The notes under the pieces were generated by a model. That model ran no database searches. It worked only from the letters and a program-made list of their open reading frames with translations, and was not told the origin of the DNA. A stretch of 36,197 nucleotides of DNA, from the NCBI GenBank assembly GCA_016901755.1, contig JACJKV010000027.1, positions 1-36,197 on the forward strand, in the 5' to 3' direction. Positions 16,025 to 22,862 of the stretch are shown here, one piece after another. This DNA comes from Thomasclavelia spiroformis. Its GTDB lineage: Bacteria; Bacillota_I; Bacilli_A; Erysipelotrichales; Coprobacillaceae. The position numbers and the translations under genes were made by a program. How positions within the stretch are numbered: position 1 is the stretch's first letter; every line of letters begins with the position of its first letter.

Positions 16025-16523
16025 AAAGGAAATCTTCTCCCTTTTGAATTTCCACTTTACTCAAGGATGGATAATCCTGTTGTCTTAATACTTCATAAAT
16101 GCAAATAGCTGCACAGTTAGACAAATTAAGACTTCTAACTTTATCTGACATCGGAATTCTCAAACAGCGATCAAGATATTCTTTTAAAATTTCTTTAGGA
16201 ATGCCATCATGCTCATGTCCAAAGAAAAGATAGTGTTCCAAAGAAGAATCGCTAAAATCCTGATCTGTATAACACAGTTTAGAGTAACGTGTGAAGAAAT
16301 GATATTCTCCAGGATTTTGCTTTTTAAATTCTTCAAAAGATTCATATACATGTAAATCCAGATCTTTGATATAGTCTAATCCCGCTCTTTTCATTTTTTT
16401 GTCATCCAGTTCAAAAGACATTGGTTTAATAATATGCAAAGATGTATTGGTAGCTACACAGGTTCTCATGATGTTTCCAGTATTTTGAGGAATTGCAGGG
16501 TGAACTAAAACTATATGATTCAT
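16014..16523 (-). CDS. trmL: tRNA (cytidine/uridine-34 2'-O)-methyltransferase TrmL
   Basis: A SPOUT-class methyltransferase that uses S-adenosylmethionine to methylate the wobble ribose of tRNA-Leu isoacceptors. The protein has 169 residues, close to the E. coli enzyme. Family motifs are present: HPAIPQNTGNIMRTC at residues 8-22, FFGHEHDGIP near residue 103 (most members have GxExxGLP) and IPMSDKVRSLNLSNCAAI near residue 130, which forms the knot. The start overlaps the rdgB stop as TAATG, with AAAGGA upstream. The operon order rdgB-trmL-DUF1461 suggests simple co-transcription of housekeeping genes. Confidence 0.92.
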   Translation of the reverse strand: MNHIVLVHPAIPQNTGNIMRTCVATNTSLHIIKPMSFELDDKKMKRAGLDYIKDLDLHVYESFEEFKKQNPGEYHFFTRYSKLCYTDQDFSDSSLEHYLFFGHEHDGIPKEILKEYLDRCLRIPMSDKVRSLNLSNCAAICIYEVLRQQDYPSLSKVEIQKGEDFLYEL

Positions 16524-17110
16524 TATAATTTTTCCTTTAAAACTTTATATAGTTTTTTTAATGCTTTGGCACGGTGTGAGTACTGATTCTTCTCTTCCAA
16601 AGACATTTCTGCACTTGTTTTTCCACAAGGCGGAAAATAGAATATAGGATCATATCCAAAACCATTCGTTCCAGCAATTCTATCATTGATCAGTCCTTCA
16701 AATGTTTCTTCAATCAGTACTGGTTCTTCATCAGGAATCACCAATGCCAGCGCACAAACAAATCGACAGGTTCTTTCTTTACCTTCTATAGCATCGATAA
16801 TTGTCTGATTAATAATTTCGTAAGGTGTATCCTTACCTAAAAATCTTGCTGAATAAATACCTGGAAGTTTTCCAAAAGCATCAATTTCTATACCGCTGTC
16901 ATCAGCTAATACAATCTTATGTAAATCATTAGCTACATACTGAGCTTTGATCAAAGCATTTTCTTGAAAAGTTTTTCCGTCTTCAACAATATCAGGAACA
17001 ACATCATAAACATCTTTCATAGATTTCACTTCAATGTCAAGATCTTTTAACATTGCTGCGATTTCTTTAACTTTTCCATCATTAGTTGTCGCTATTACTA
17101 ATTCTTTCAT
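16523..17110 (-). CDS. rdgB: Non-canonical purine NTP pyrophosphatase (RdgB/HAM1)
   Basis: Hydrolyses ITP, dITP and XTP to monophosphates, keeping deaminated purines out of nucleic acids. The 195-residue protein has the HAM1 motifs: IATTNDGKVKEI at residues 4-15, the metal-binding ADDSGIEIDAF near residue 66, PGIYSARF, GTNGFGYDPIF near residue 149 and SHRAKAL near residue 178. ATG 17110 is preferred: GAAAGAGAG lies about eight bases upstream, whereas an in-frame GTG at 17131 has no properly spaced ribosome site. It is the first gene of its operon; TATAAA near 17138 may be its -10. Confidence 0.93.
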   Translation of the reverse strand: MKELVIATTNDGKVKEIAAMLKDLDIEVKSMKDVYDVVPDIVEDGKTFQENALIKAQYVANDLHKIVLADDSGIEIDAFGKLPGIYSARFLGKDTPYEIINQTIIDAIEGKERTCRFVCALALVIPDEEPVLIEETFEGLINDRIAGTNGFGYDPIFYFPPCGKTSAEMSLEEKNQYSHRAKALKKLYKVLKEKL

Positions 17111-17252
17111 TTTATCACTCTCTTTCGTCACCTTATTTTATACTAGAAAACTTTGCATAGCAATAAATAAAAGCTTTTCTGATTAAATTACTGTTATAAA
17201 TTAAATAATCATTTATAATGTAAATGAAAATACTTTTATTGTGGAGGAAATA

Positions 17253-17984
17253 ATGGTTAAAAAACTGATTATCAATGCTGATGATTTTGGCTTATGTGAT
17301 GGTGTATCATTAGGAATACTGACAGCTCATAAAAAGGGGATTCTGACCTCAACTACCTGCATGATGAATATGCCTGATATTAGATACCATCTTGAAATTG
17401 CAAAAAATTATCCCGATTTAGGTTTGGGAGTTCATCTGAATATTACCGCTGGCCCTGCTTTGACTGCTAACAGTTTTAGTGATGAAAATGGTAATTTTTT
17501 TCCACGAAATCATTACCCTGATTTTATTCCTATCGTTAATAAAGATGAACTCTATAATGAATGGAAAGCTCAGATTGAAAGATTTATAGCCATGACTGGT
17601 CATATGCCAACTCATTTAGATTCACATCATCATATTCATTTACTGCCAGATTATCTGCCTGTTGCACTTAAACTGGCAAGCGAATATCATTTGCCGATTC
17701 GTCAGGAACAATATGTCCAAAAACAGTACGAAGATGTCAGATTCGCAGAAATATTCTATAATGATACAGTATCATTACAGACAATAGCTGACATATGTCA
17801 GTTTAAAGATGAAATTTTTGAGATGATGTGTCATCCCGCATTTGTCGACAAATACCTCTATACCCATTCCAGCTATCATCTTAAACGAACTGACGAACTA
17901 GAAATTCTATGTTGTGATGAAGTCAAAGATCTCACATCAACTGTTGAACTCATTAATTACAGTCAAATAAAAAAAGTCAAATGA
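17253..17984 (+). CDS. ChbG/YdjC-family carbohydrate deacetylase
   Basis: Probable metal-dependent deacetylase of N-acetylated sugars such as chito-oligosaccharides. The 243-residue protein has the YdjC motifs: INADDFGLCDG at residues 6-16 with two metal-binding aspartates, the histidine in GLGVHLNITAG near residue 67-77, and HLDSHHHIHLLPD near residue 125-137 that supplies the second metal histidine and base. MMCHPAFVD near residue 195 is also conserved. GGAGG lies just before ATG 17253; an in-frame GTG at 17241 is part of that ribosome site. A -10 TATAAT near 17213-17218 may serve it. No sugar transporter is adjacent, so the true substrate is open. It ends one base before the stop of the convergent transporter gene. 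Confidence 0.85.
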   Translation: MVKKLIINADDFGLCDGVSLGILTAHKKGILTSTTCMMNMPDIRYHLEIAKNYPDLGLGVHLNITAGPALTANSFSDENGNFFPRNHYPDFIPIVNKDELYNEWKAQIERFIAMTGHMPTHLDSHHHIHLLPDYLPVALKLASEYHLPIRQEQYVQKQYEDVRFAEIFYNDTVSLQTIADICQFKDEIFEMMCHPAFVDKYLYTHSSYHLKRTDELEILCCDEVKDLTSTVELINYSQIKKVK

Positions 17985-18008
17985 TCATTTGATCTTTGAC
18001 TTTTTTTC
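17968..18008. terminator. Bidirectional terminator shared by the deacetylase and transporter genes
   Basis: AAAAAAGTCAAATGATC pairs with GATCTTTGACTTTTTT across ATTT with one bulged base. The two TGA stop codons, 17982-17984 and its complement at 17985-17987, are adjacent and lie within the hairpin, so the coding ends themselves form the terminator. Confidence 0.85.
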
Positions 18009-18761
18009 TGGCTTAGACATCAGATAAATTGGCAGGGCCAGTAAAACCCCTCCACCAATGATATTTCCTACTGTTGTCACAAGCATATGTAATCCTACTC
18101 CACTCCATGAAATACTTTGACCTAAAGCAAAATATCCCATCGAAAAAGTTCCCATATTCGCAATACTATGTTCAAAACCAGGAAGAACGAATGACATAAC
18201 CGCAATCATCATGACGATAACCTTGGCACTTTCACTTTTCAGTTTCATTCCTTCGAAAGCTGCAACACAGACTATAAAGTTACACAAAACACCTTTTATA
18301 AACAGCTGAGCAAAATCAAAATTCAGTTTACCATTAATTACAGTTGTCAAATAATCATTCAGCATATCGTGATTTGAACCAGTTTTAATAAACAGAAACA
18401 TTAAAAAAGCTATACCCACAAAATTTCCAATATAACAAATCAGCCACATTGGCAATAACTGATAAAATTTCAGATTACCATGATAAACAGCTATCATCGT
18501 TGTAAAACAGTTTCCTGTAAACAATTCAGATCCTAATAAAACAATAACCACCAGACCTATACCAAAGGCAGCCGCAAAAGCAATTTTTGCCATTTCGGGT
18601 GATACATCAGTTAATACTACCGATAAAGTATAAGATAAGATCGTCGCCATTCCCAGATACAGTCCAGCAACAATACTTCTTATCAGAAAACGGAATGGAT
18701 CATTTTTAGCCATCTGATATTTAGACAAAGCTAAACCATTCAATAATTCAAAATCAGACAT
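17985..18761 (-). CDS. Formate/nitrite transporter family (FNT) channel
   Basis: A pentameric membrane channel or proton-coupled transporter for small monovalent anions (formate, nitrite, hydrosulfide, lactate). The 258-residue protein shows six membrane segments and typical FNT sequences: RSIVAGLYLGMATILSYTL, GLVVIVLLGSELFTGNCFTTM near residue 75-95 and the second-repeat histidine in LHMLVTTVGNIIGGG near residue 225-240. FocA, NirC and HSC cannot be separated with certainty by eye; in a fermenting anaerobe FocA-like formate transport is most likely. ATG 18761 has ATGGAGGAAATAAC upstream. No promoter fits in the 30 bases between it and the preceding terminator, so expression should depend on read-through from 18918. 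Confidence 0.87.
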   Translation of the reverse strand: MSDFELLNGLALSKYQMAKNDPFRFLIRSIVAGLYLGMATILSYTLSVVLTDVSPEMAKIAFAAAFGIGLVVIVLLGSELFTGNCFTTMIAVYHGNLKFYQLLPMWLICYIGNFVGIAFLMFLFIKTGSNHDMLNDYLTTVINGKLNFDFAQLFIKGVLCNFIVCVAAFEGMKLKSESAKVIVMMIAVMSFVLPGFEHSIANMGTFSMGYFALGQSISWSGVGLHMLVTTVGNIIGGGVLLALPIYLMSKPEKKSKIK

Positions 18762-18790
18762 GTTATTTCCTCCATTAATTATCTTGACAC

Positions 18791-18826
18791 AAATAAAAAG
18801 ATAGGTGAAACATTCTCAACCTATCC
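18791..18826 (-). terminator. Intrinsic terminator between the tRNA-like element and the FNT gene
   Basis: On the minus strand GATAGGT pairs with ACCTATC across a 12-base loop, then TTTTTATTT. It stands directly upstream of the FNT ribosome site and would stop the transcript started near 18918 unless read through or prevented from folding. Confidence 0.75.
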
Positions 18827-18833
18827 GTCATTT

Positions 18834-18921
18834 ATATGGTTAGGATAGCAGAAATCAAACTTATGGATGACAGGTCCAAAGCTTATTGCTTTATCACTTA
18901 GCTACACCCCAATAACCATAT
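18834..18921 (-). repeat. 9-bp inverted repeat clamping the tRNA-like element
   Basis: ATATGGTTA at 18921-18913 (minus) is perfectly complementary to TAACCATAT at 18842-18834. The arms enclose the tRNA-like body and the 3' arm includes the CCA end, so pairing would sequester CCA and extend the acceptor stem. Confidence 0.75.
18837..18911 (-). ncRNA. tRNA-Gln(UUG)-like element in the leader of the FNT gene (pseudo-tRNA or tRNA mimic)
   Basis: The 75 bases ending in CCA have the exact segment lengths of bacterial tRNA-Gln(UUG). Reading 5' to 3': acceptor UGGGGUG pairs with UAUCCUA (three G-U pairs); D stem GCU/AGC; anticodon stem AUAAG/CCUGU with one A-C mismatch and loop CUUUGGA carrying anticodon UUG; five-base variable loop; T stem AUAAG/UCUGC with two A-C mismatches and loop UUUGAUU. 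U8-A14, G15-C48, G18-U55 and U54-A58 are kept, and the usual G19-C56 is A19-U56. Discriminator is A instead of G, position 37 is G. Many changes are G to A or C to U transitions, as in decay. It may be a pseudogene, a poor tRNA, or a leader regulator. Confidence 0.6.
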
Positions 18922-18924
18922 AAC

Positions 18925-18952
18925 ATTATATTTATTTTTAAAAATAAATCAA
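18925..18952 (-). promoter_or_regulatory. Promoter of the tRNA-like leader and FNT gene
   Basis: TTGATT (18952-18947) and TATAAT (18930-18925) on the minus strand have a 16-base spacer. The predicted start near 18918 is within the 5' arm of the clamp stem. Spacer bases belong to a perfect 20-bp palindrome (18930-18949, ATTTATTTTT and its complement) that could be an operator. Confidence 0.65.
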
Positions 18953-18959
18953 TATTTTT

Positions 18960-19775
18960 TTATATCAAGTGCAGAAAACGAAAAGCATGCATTAAGCCAT
19001 CTTCTAATACATCATCAGTAATATAAGTAGCAGCCTGTTTCGCCTTTTCACGTCCATTTTTCATACAGACACTTTGCCCACTGATTTCAAACATACTGAT
19101 ATCAACTTCTGCATCACCAAAAGCAATAATATTATCTCTGGTAATATTTAAATGATCTGCTAATGTAATAATTGCATCTTTTTTACTGATACCTTTTAAT
19201 GTACAATCACCAAATAATGCTTTTTCACCCTGTCCTCCCCATGTACTTACCACAAATTCAGGAAAAGTATCTTTAGAATCAATATAATCCTGATAAGATT
19301 CCAGAATAAAATTGATTTTGATCACATTTGGCTGTGACATACATTGAGGAAAAGTCATGTGAGGATATACGACATCAATAGCAGGATTTTCTATGCCATA
19401 GCTTTTCAATGCTGGAATGGCTCTGGTTGAAAAGTGATGTTAACCATAAAGCCCATCATTAGCTTCTAAAAAGTATTCCAGATGATGTTCATCCAGATAA
19501 TCAGTCAAAGGCTTTATTTCATTTAATGAAAAAGTCTGATTTCTGATGATATCATTGCCACATTCAATATAAGCACCATTACTACCAATAATGCCGTCTA
19601 ATCCGATGGCAAGAATTTCATCTTCAATATGTGATCTGCTTCTTCCTGTCACTATATAACATAAATGTCCATTCAGCTGTGCTAAATGAATGGCCTGAAT
19701 AGCACTTTCTGGCAAAATATTTGAATAGCTGATCAAAGTCCCATCAACATCCATCAGAAACAGTTTTCTTTCCAT
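18960..19775 (-). pseudogene. Cof-type HAD-superfamily phosphatase interrupted by an in-frame TAA
   Basis: Cof-type HAD enzymes hydrolyse sugar phosphates, FMN or pyridoxal phosphate. Together the two halves give about 271 codons, the normal family size. The first half (19775-19440) has the nucleophile motif MDVDGTL at residues 8-14 and motif II VTGRS; after GLYG comes TAA (19442-19440), and the same frame continues without any shift as HHFSTRAIPALKSYG to the end, with motif III lysine (KKDAII) and motif IV FGDAEVDISMFE. All catalytic motifs survive, so the nonsense change is recent or a sequencing error. The start is ATG 19775 with AGGAGG six bases upstream; TGGTATAAT (extended -10) lies at 19806-19814. 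A lone second half starting at ATG 19409 has no ribosome site. Confidence 0.8.
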
Positions 19776-19805
19776 TGTCATCCTCCTGTTTATAAGATTA
19801 TCATT

Positions 19806-19814
19806 ATTATACCA
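19806..19814 (-). promoter_or_regulatory. Extended -10 promoter of the HAD gene
   Basis: TGGTATAAT on the minus strand, about 30 bases before the start codon, is a good extended -10; the corresponding -35 falls in the T tract of the rubrerythrin terminator. Confidence 0.5.
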
Positions 19815-19827
19815 GATTTTATTCATG

Positions 19828-19854
19828 AAAAAAGCTATCGCTGAAGCAATAGCT
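19828..19854 (-). terminator. Terminator of the regulator-rubrerythrin operon
   Basis: Minus-strand AGCTATTGC pairs with GCGATAGCT around TTCA, followed by six T residues, a few bases after the rubrerythrin stop codon. Confidence 0.85.
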
Positions 19855-19861
19855 CTTTATT

Positions 19862-20401
19862 TTAATAATTTTCTGCTCTGATTTCAAAATATGCCTGAGG
19901 ATGCTGACATACAGGACAAACTTCAGGAGCTTTCTGACCAACTACGATATGTCCGCAGTTACCACAGATCCATACACGATCTCCATCTCTTGAGAAAACA
20001 ATACCTTCTTCAATATTTGAAAGCAATTTTTTATATCTTTCCTCATGTTCTTTTTCAATTTTAGCAACTTCTTCAAATAAGAATGCGATATCATCAAATC
20101 CTTCTTCTTTAGCTTCTTTCGCGAAACCTGCATACATATCTGTCCATTCATAATTTTCACCAGCTGCAGCATCTTTTAAATTATCCATAGTTGAAGGAAT
20201 TCCTCCATCATGCAGTAATTTAAACCAGATTTTAGCATGTTCTTTTTCATTAGCAGCAGTTTCTGCAAAAATTTTAGAAATCTGTACATATCCATCTTTT
20301 TTTGCTTTAGAAGCATAATAATTATATTTAGTATGTGCCTGTGATTCTCCCGCAAAAGCAGCTAATAAGTTTTTTTCAGTTTTTGATCCTTTTAAATTCA
20401 T
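19862..20401 (-). CDS. rbr: Rubrerythrin
   Basis: A non-haem di-iron peroxidase that detoxifies hydrogen peroxide in anaerobes, taking electrons through its rubredoxin domain. The 179-residue protein begins with the ferritin-like four-helix domain: [15 protein letters not shown] near residue 16 and NEKEHAKIW near residue 50 carry diiron ligands, and [12 protein letters not shown] near residue 115 supplies the second ExxH. The C-terminal rubredoxin part has CGNCG and CPVC. ATG 20401 with AAAGGAGGAAACAAC upstream is the start. The ATG overlaps the stop of the upstream Fur-family gene as ATGA, a tight two-gene operon that fits peroxide-controlled expression. Confidence 0.95.
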   Translation of the reverse strand: MNLKGSKTEKNLLAAFAGESQAHTKYNYYASKAKKDGYVQISKIFAETAANEKEHAKIWFKLLHDGGIPSTMDNLKDAAAGENYEWTDMYAGFAKEAKEEGFDDIAFLFEEVAKIEKEHEERYKKLLSNIEEGIVFSRDGDRVWICGNCGHIVVGQKAPEVCPVCQHPQAYFEIRAENY

Positions 20402-20772
20402 GTTGTTTCCTCCTTTTTGTTTAAACACTCTTCACAAATATAGTATATATCCATATCATACGAAATAATCTTAATATGCAGTTTTTTATCAATCATTTTT
20501 GACAAATCATCTAAATAGACGTCCTGAACTTTTCCGCATCTTTTGCAAATCAAATGATCATGTCTGATAACCTTATCATAAAATGCAGTCATCCCCTGAA
20601 AATTCAAACGTCGAATCTTGCCTTCATCTGTCAGTTTATTAAGATTATTGTAAACTGTAGCTAATACAATTTTGGGATTTATTTCTTTCGCTTTAAAGAA
20701 AATCTGTTCTGCTGTTAAATGTTCATCAGATTCATTGATGATCGATATAATTAACTCTGAATTCTTTTTCAT
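20398..20772 (-). CDS. Second Fur-family regulator, PerR-like
   Basis: A 124-residue Fur-family protein, divergent from the PerR-like protein encoded at 14256. It has the winged helix ([26 protein letters not shown]) and paired zinc cysteines C-X2-C in ICKRCGK and CEECLN. HDH in [10 protein letters not shown] and the N-terminal histidine in DEHLTAE match PerR metal-ligand positions. It overlaps rubrerythrin by four bases, so a peroxide-responsive role is the best inference; small members of this group that pair with rbr are usual in clostridia and relatives. The start at 20772 has GGAG seven bases before it; an ATG at 20784 overlaps that ribosome site. No clear PER box could be placed at its promoter. 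Confidence 0.82.
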   Translation of the reverse strand: MKKNSELIISIINESDEHLTAEQIFFKAKEINPKIVLATVYNNLNKLTDEGKIRRLNFQGMTAFYDKVIRHDHLICKRCGKVQDVYLDDLSKMIDKKLHIKIISYDMDIYYICEECLNKKEETT

Positions 20773-20805
20773 AACAAACTCCATTATTAAAATTATTCTA
20801 TTTCT

Positions 20806-20834
20806 AATATAAATGATATTTCATGTTTTGTCAA
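20806..20834 (-). promoter_or_regulatory. Promoter of the regulator-rubrerythrin operon
   Basis: Consensus TTGACA (20834-20829) and TATATT (20811-20806) with a 17-base spacer on the minus strand. An AT-rich partly symmetric stretch follows and might bind the regulator, but no clear 7-1-7 site is seen. Confidence 0.75.
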
Positions 20835-20892
20835 TAAAGAAATATATTATCTGACAGCTTTTTTTGATATAATAAATTTCGGAGGTTATAAT

Positions 20893-22797
20893 ATGAAAGA
20901 TGGTTATATTAGAGTTGCCTGTGCATCCATTGATACACTCATTGGCAATGTAAAACATAATAGTCAAGCGATTCAAAATACTATCGCAGATACAAGAAAA
21001 AAAGATGCTAAAATTGTTGTTTTTCCTGAACTGGTATTATCAGGCTATACTTTAGAAGATTTATTTCTGCAAAACAGATTATTGAATGAATGCCTAAGCC
21101 AGCTTAAAGTCATAAGAGATTTTACAAAGGGTTATCAGCAGTTAATTATTCTAGGATTACCATTTAGCTATAAAAACAGCCTATATAATGCTGCTGCTGT
21201 AATCTACGATGGCAGTATCTTAGGAATAATACCTAAAACTCATATTCCTAATTACAGTGAATATTATGAAGGCAGACGATTTGAATCAGCATTCTGTCAT
21301 AATATCGAAATCGAACTCTTTGATGAAATTGTGCTTTTTGGTACCAAGACAGTTTTTTCATGCAGTAATATTCCTTATTTAGATGTTGGTATTGAAATAT
21401 GTGAAGATTTATGGTTACCAGATGCTCCCAGCAATGAACTAGCACTTAACGGTGCAACGATCATCTGTAATACCAGTGCCAGTAATGAACTTACAGCCAA
21501 AAAAGATTATCGTCAGGCTTTAGTTGCCATGCAGTCAGCAAAACTGATTGCAGGTTATGTTTACAGTAACGCCGGCAGTGGTGAAAGTACAACAGACGTT
21601 GTTTTTAGTGGTCATCATCTGATTTGTGAAAATGGAACTGTCATCAACGAAAGTGAAGGTTTTGATGCTGCCGTGATATATGGCGATCTGGATGTATTGA
21701 AACTGGCTAGCGAAAGAAGAAAAATGACAACTTACAAGACACATGATGATTATGATCATGTCTATTTTGAAATGGAGATGACCGATCTGGATACCAATTA
21801 CTATTACGATCCTCATCCATTCGTACCTCATGATCTCAATAAACGTGCTCAACGCTGTAAAGAAGTATTTGAAATCCAAACTCGTGGTCTAATGCAAAGA
21901 CTTAAAGCAACCCATATTCAAAAAGCGGTTATTGGTATTTCAGGTGGTTTAGATTCTACCCTGGCTTTACTGGTATGTGTCATGGCTTTTGATAAGCTAG
22001 GTTATGACAGAAAAAATATTATCGCTATTACGATGCCATGTTTTGGTACAACATCTCGTACTAAAAATAATGCTTTAGGACTAATGGAAGAATTAGGGGT
22101 TACTAGTCTCACTATTAATATTGCTGAAGTAATCAAAGCCCAATTTAAAAACATCGATCAGGATGAAAACGTTCATGACGTTACTTATGAAAATGTTCAG
22201 GCACGTGAACGTACTGAAATACTCATGAATAAAGCTAATCAGGTCGGTGGCCTGGTCATTGGAACGGGAGATCTCAGTGAAGTAGCTTTAGGCTGGTCAA
22301 CCTATAACGGTGATCATATGTCAATGTATGCCGTCAATGTATCCGTTCCTAAAACCCTGGTTCGTTATCTGGTTAATTATGTTTCTACACTATATCAGGG
22401 ACAAATTCTGGAATCTATTTTACAGGATATCCTGGCTACCCCTGTATCGCCAGAATTACTGCCACAGGAAGATGATAAAATCGTACAAAAAACCGAAGAT
22501 ATTGTTGGTCCATATGAATTGCATGATTTCTTTATTTATCACATGGTTCGTTTTGGTGATGAACCACGAAAACTGTTAAGGAAAACCCAGCTGGCTTTCA
22601 AAGAAAAATACGACAGGGAAACAATTAAAAAATGGCTAAGATTATTTTATTGGCGTTTCTTTACACAGCAGTTTAAACGCAGTTGTATTCCTGATGGTCC
22701 AAAAGTTGGTTCTGTTGCCCTTTCTCCTCGCGGTGACTGGCGAATGCCAAGCGATGCCAATGTGCAAATATGGATCGACGAATTAGAAAATCTTTAA
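20893..22797 (+). CDS. nadE: Glutamine-dependent NAD+ synthetase
   Basis: Amidates deamido-NAD to NAD+ using ATP and ammonia released from glutamine, the last step of NAD synthesis. The 634-residue protein is the two-domain form. The N-terminal nitrilase-type glutaminase holds the triad E46 (FPELVLSGY), K115 (IPKTHIPNY) and C170 (EICEDLW). The C-terminal synthetase has the PP-loop SGGLDS at 350-355 and TGDLSEVALGWSTYNGDHMS near 458-477. Start ATG has GGAGG eight bases upstream. A TATAAT lies only about 15 bases before the ribosome site, so the leader is very short if it is used. Monocistronic, ending in a strong terminator. Confidence 0.95.
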   Translation: MKDGYIRVACASIDTLIGNVKHNSQAIQNTIADTRKKDAKIVVFPELVLSGYTLEDLFLQNRLLNECLSQLKVIRDFTKGYQQLIILGLPFSYKNSLYNAAAVIYDGSILGIIPKTHIPNYSEYYEGRRFESAFCHNIEIELFDEIVLFGTKTVFSCSNIPYLDVGIEICEDLWLPDAPSNELALNGATIICNTSASNELTAKKDYRQALVAMQSAKLIAGYVYSNAGSGESTTDVVFSGHHLICENGTVINESEGFDAAVIYGDLDVLKLASERRKMTTYKTHDDYDHVYFEMEMTDLDTNYYYDPHPFVPHDLNKRAQRCKEVFEIQTRGLMQRLKATHIQKAVIGISGGLDSTLALLVCVMAFDKLGYDRKNIIAITMPCFGTTSRTKNNALGLMEELGVTSLTINIAEVIKAQFKNIDQDENVHDVTYENVQARERTEILMNKANQVGGLVIGTGDLSEVALGWSTYNGDHMSMYAVNVSVPKTLVRYLVNYVSTLYQGQILESILQDILATPVSPELLPQEDDKIVQKTEDIVGPYELHDFFIYHMVRFGDEPRKLLRKTQLAFKEKYDRETIKKWLRLFYWRFFTQQFKRSCIPDGPKVGSVALSPRGDWRMPSDANVQIWIDELENL

Positions 22798-22800
22798 AAT

Positions 22801-22828
22801 CATAGTATCTCTTACTATGGTTTTTTTT
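22801..22828 (+). terminator. Terminator of nadE
   Basis: CATAGTA pairs with TACTATG across TCTCT, followed by G and eight T residues, right after the nadE stop. Confidence 0.85.
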
Positions 22829-22862
22829 ATGATCCATGATAAAATGAGATGGGGTGATTTCA

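Noticed and set aside
18834-18925. T-box leader for the FNT gene
   Set aside because: The element looks like a tRNA itself; no T-box bulge (UGGN in an antiterminator) or specifier-loop layout was found.
18960-19826. Two separate small genes in place of one broken HAD gene
   Set aside because: The halves share one frame, split only by a TAA, and the HAD catalytic motifs are distributed over both halves.
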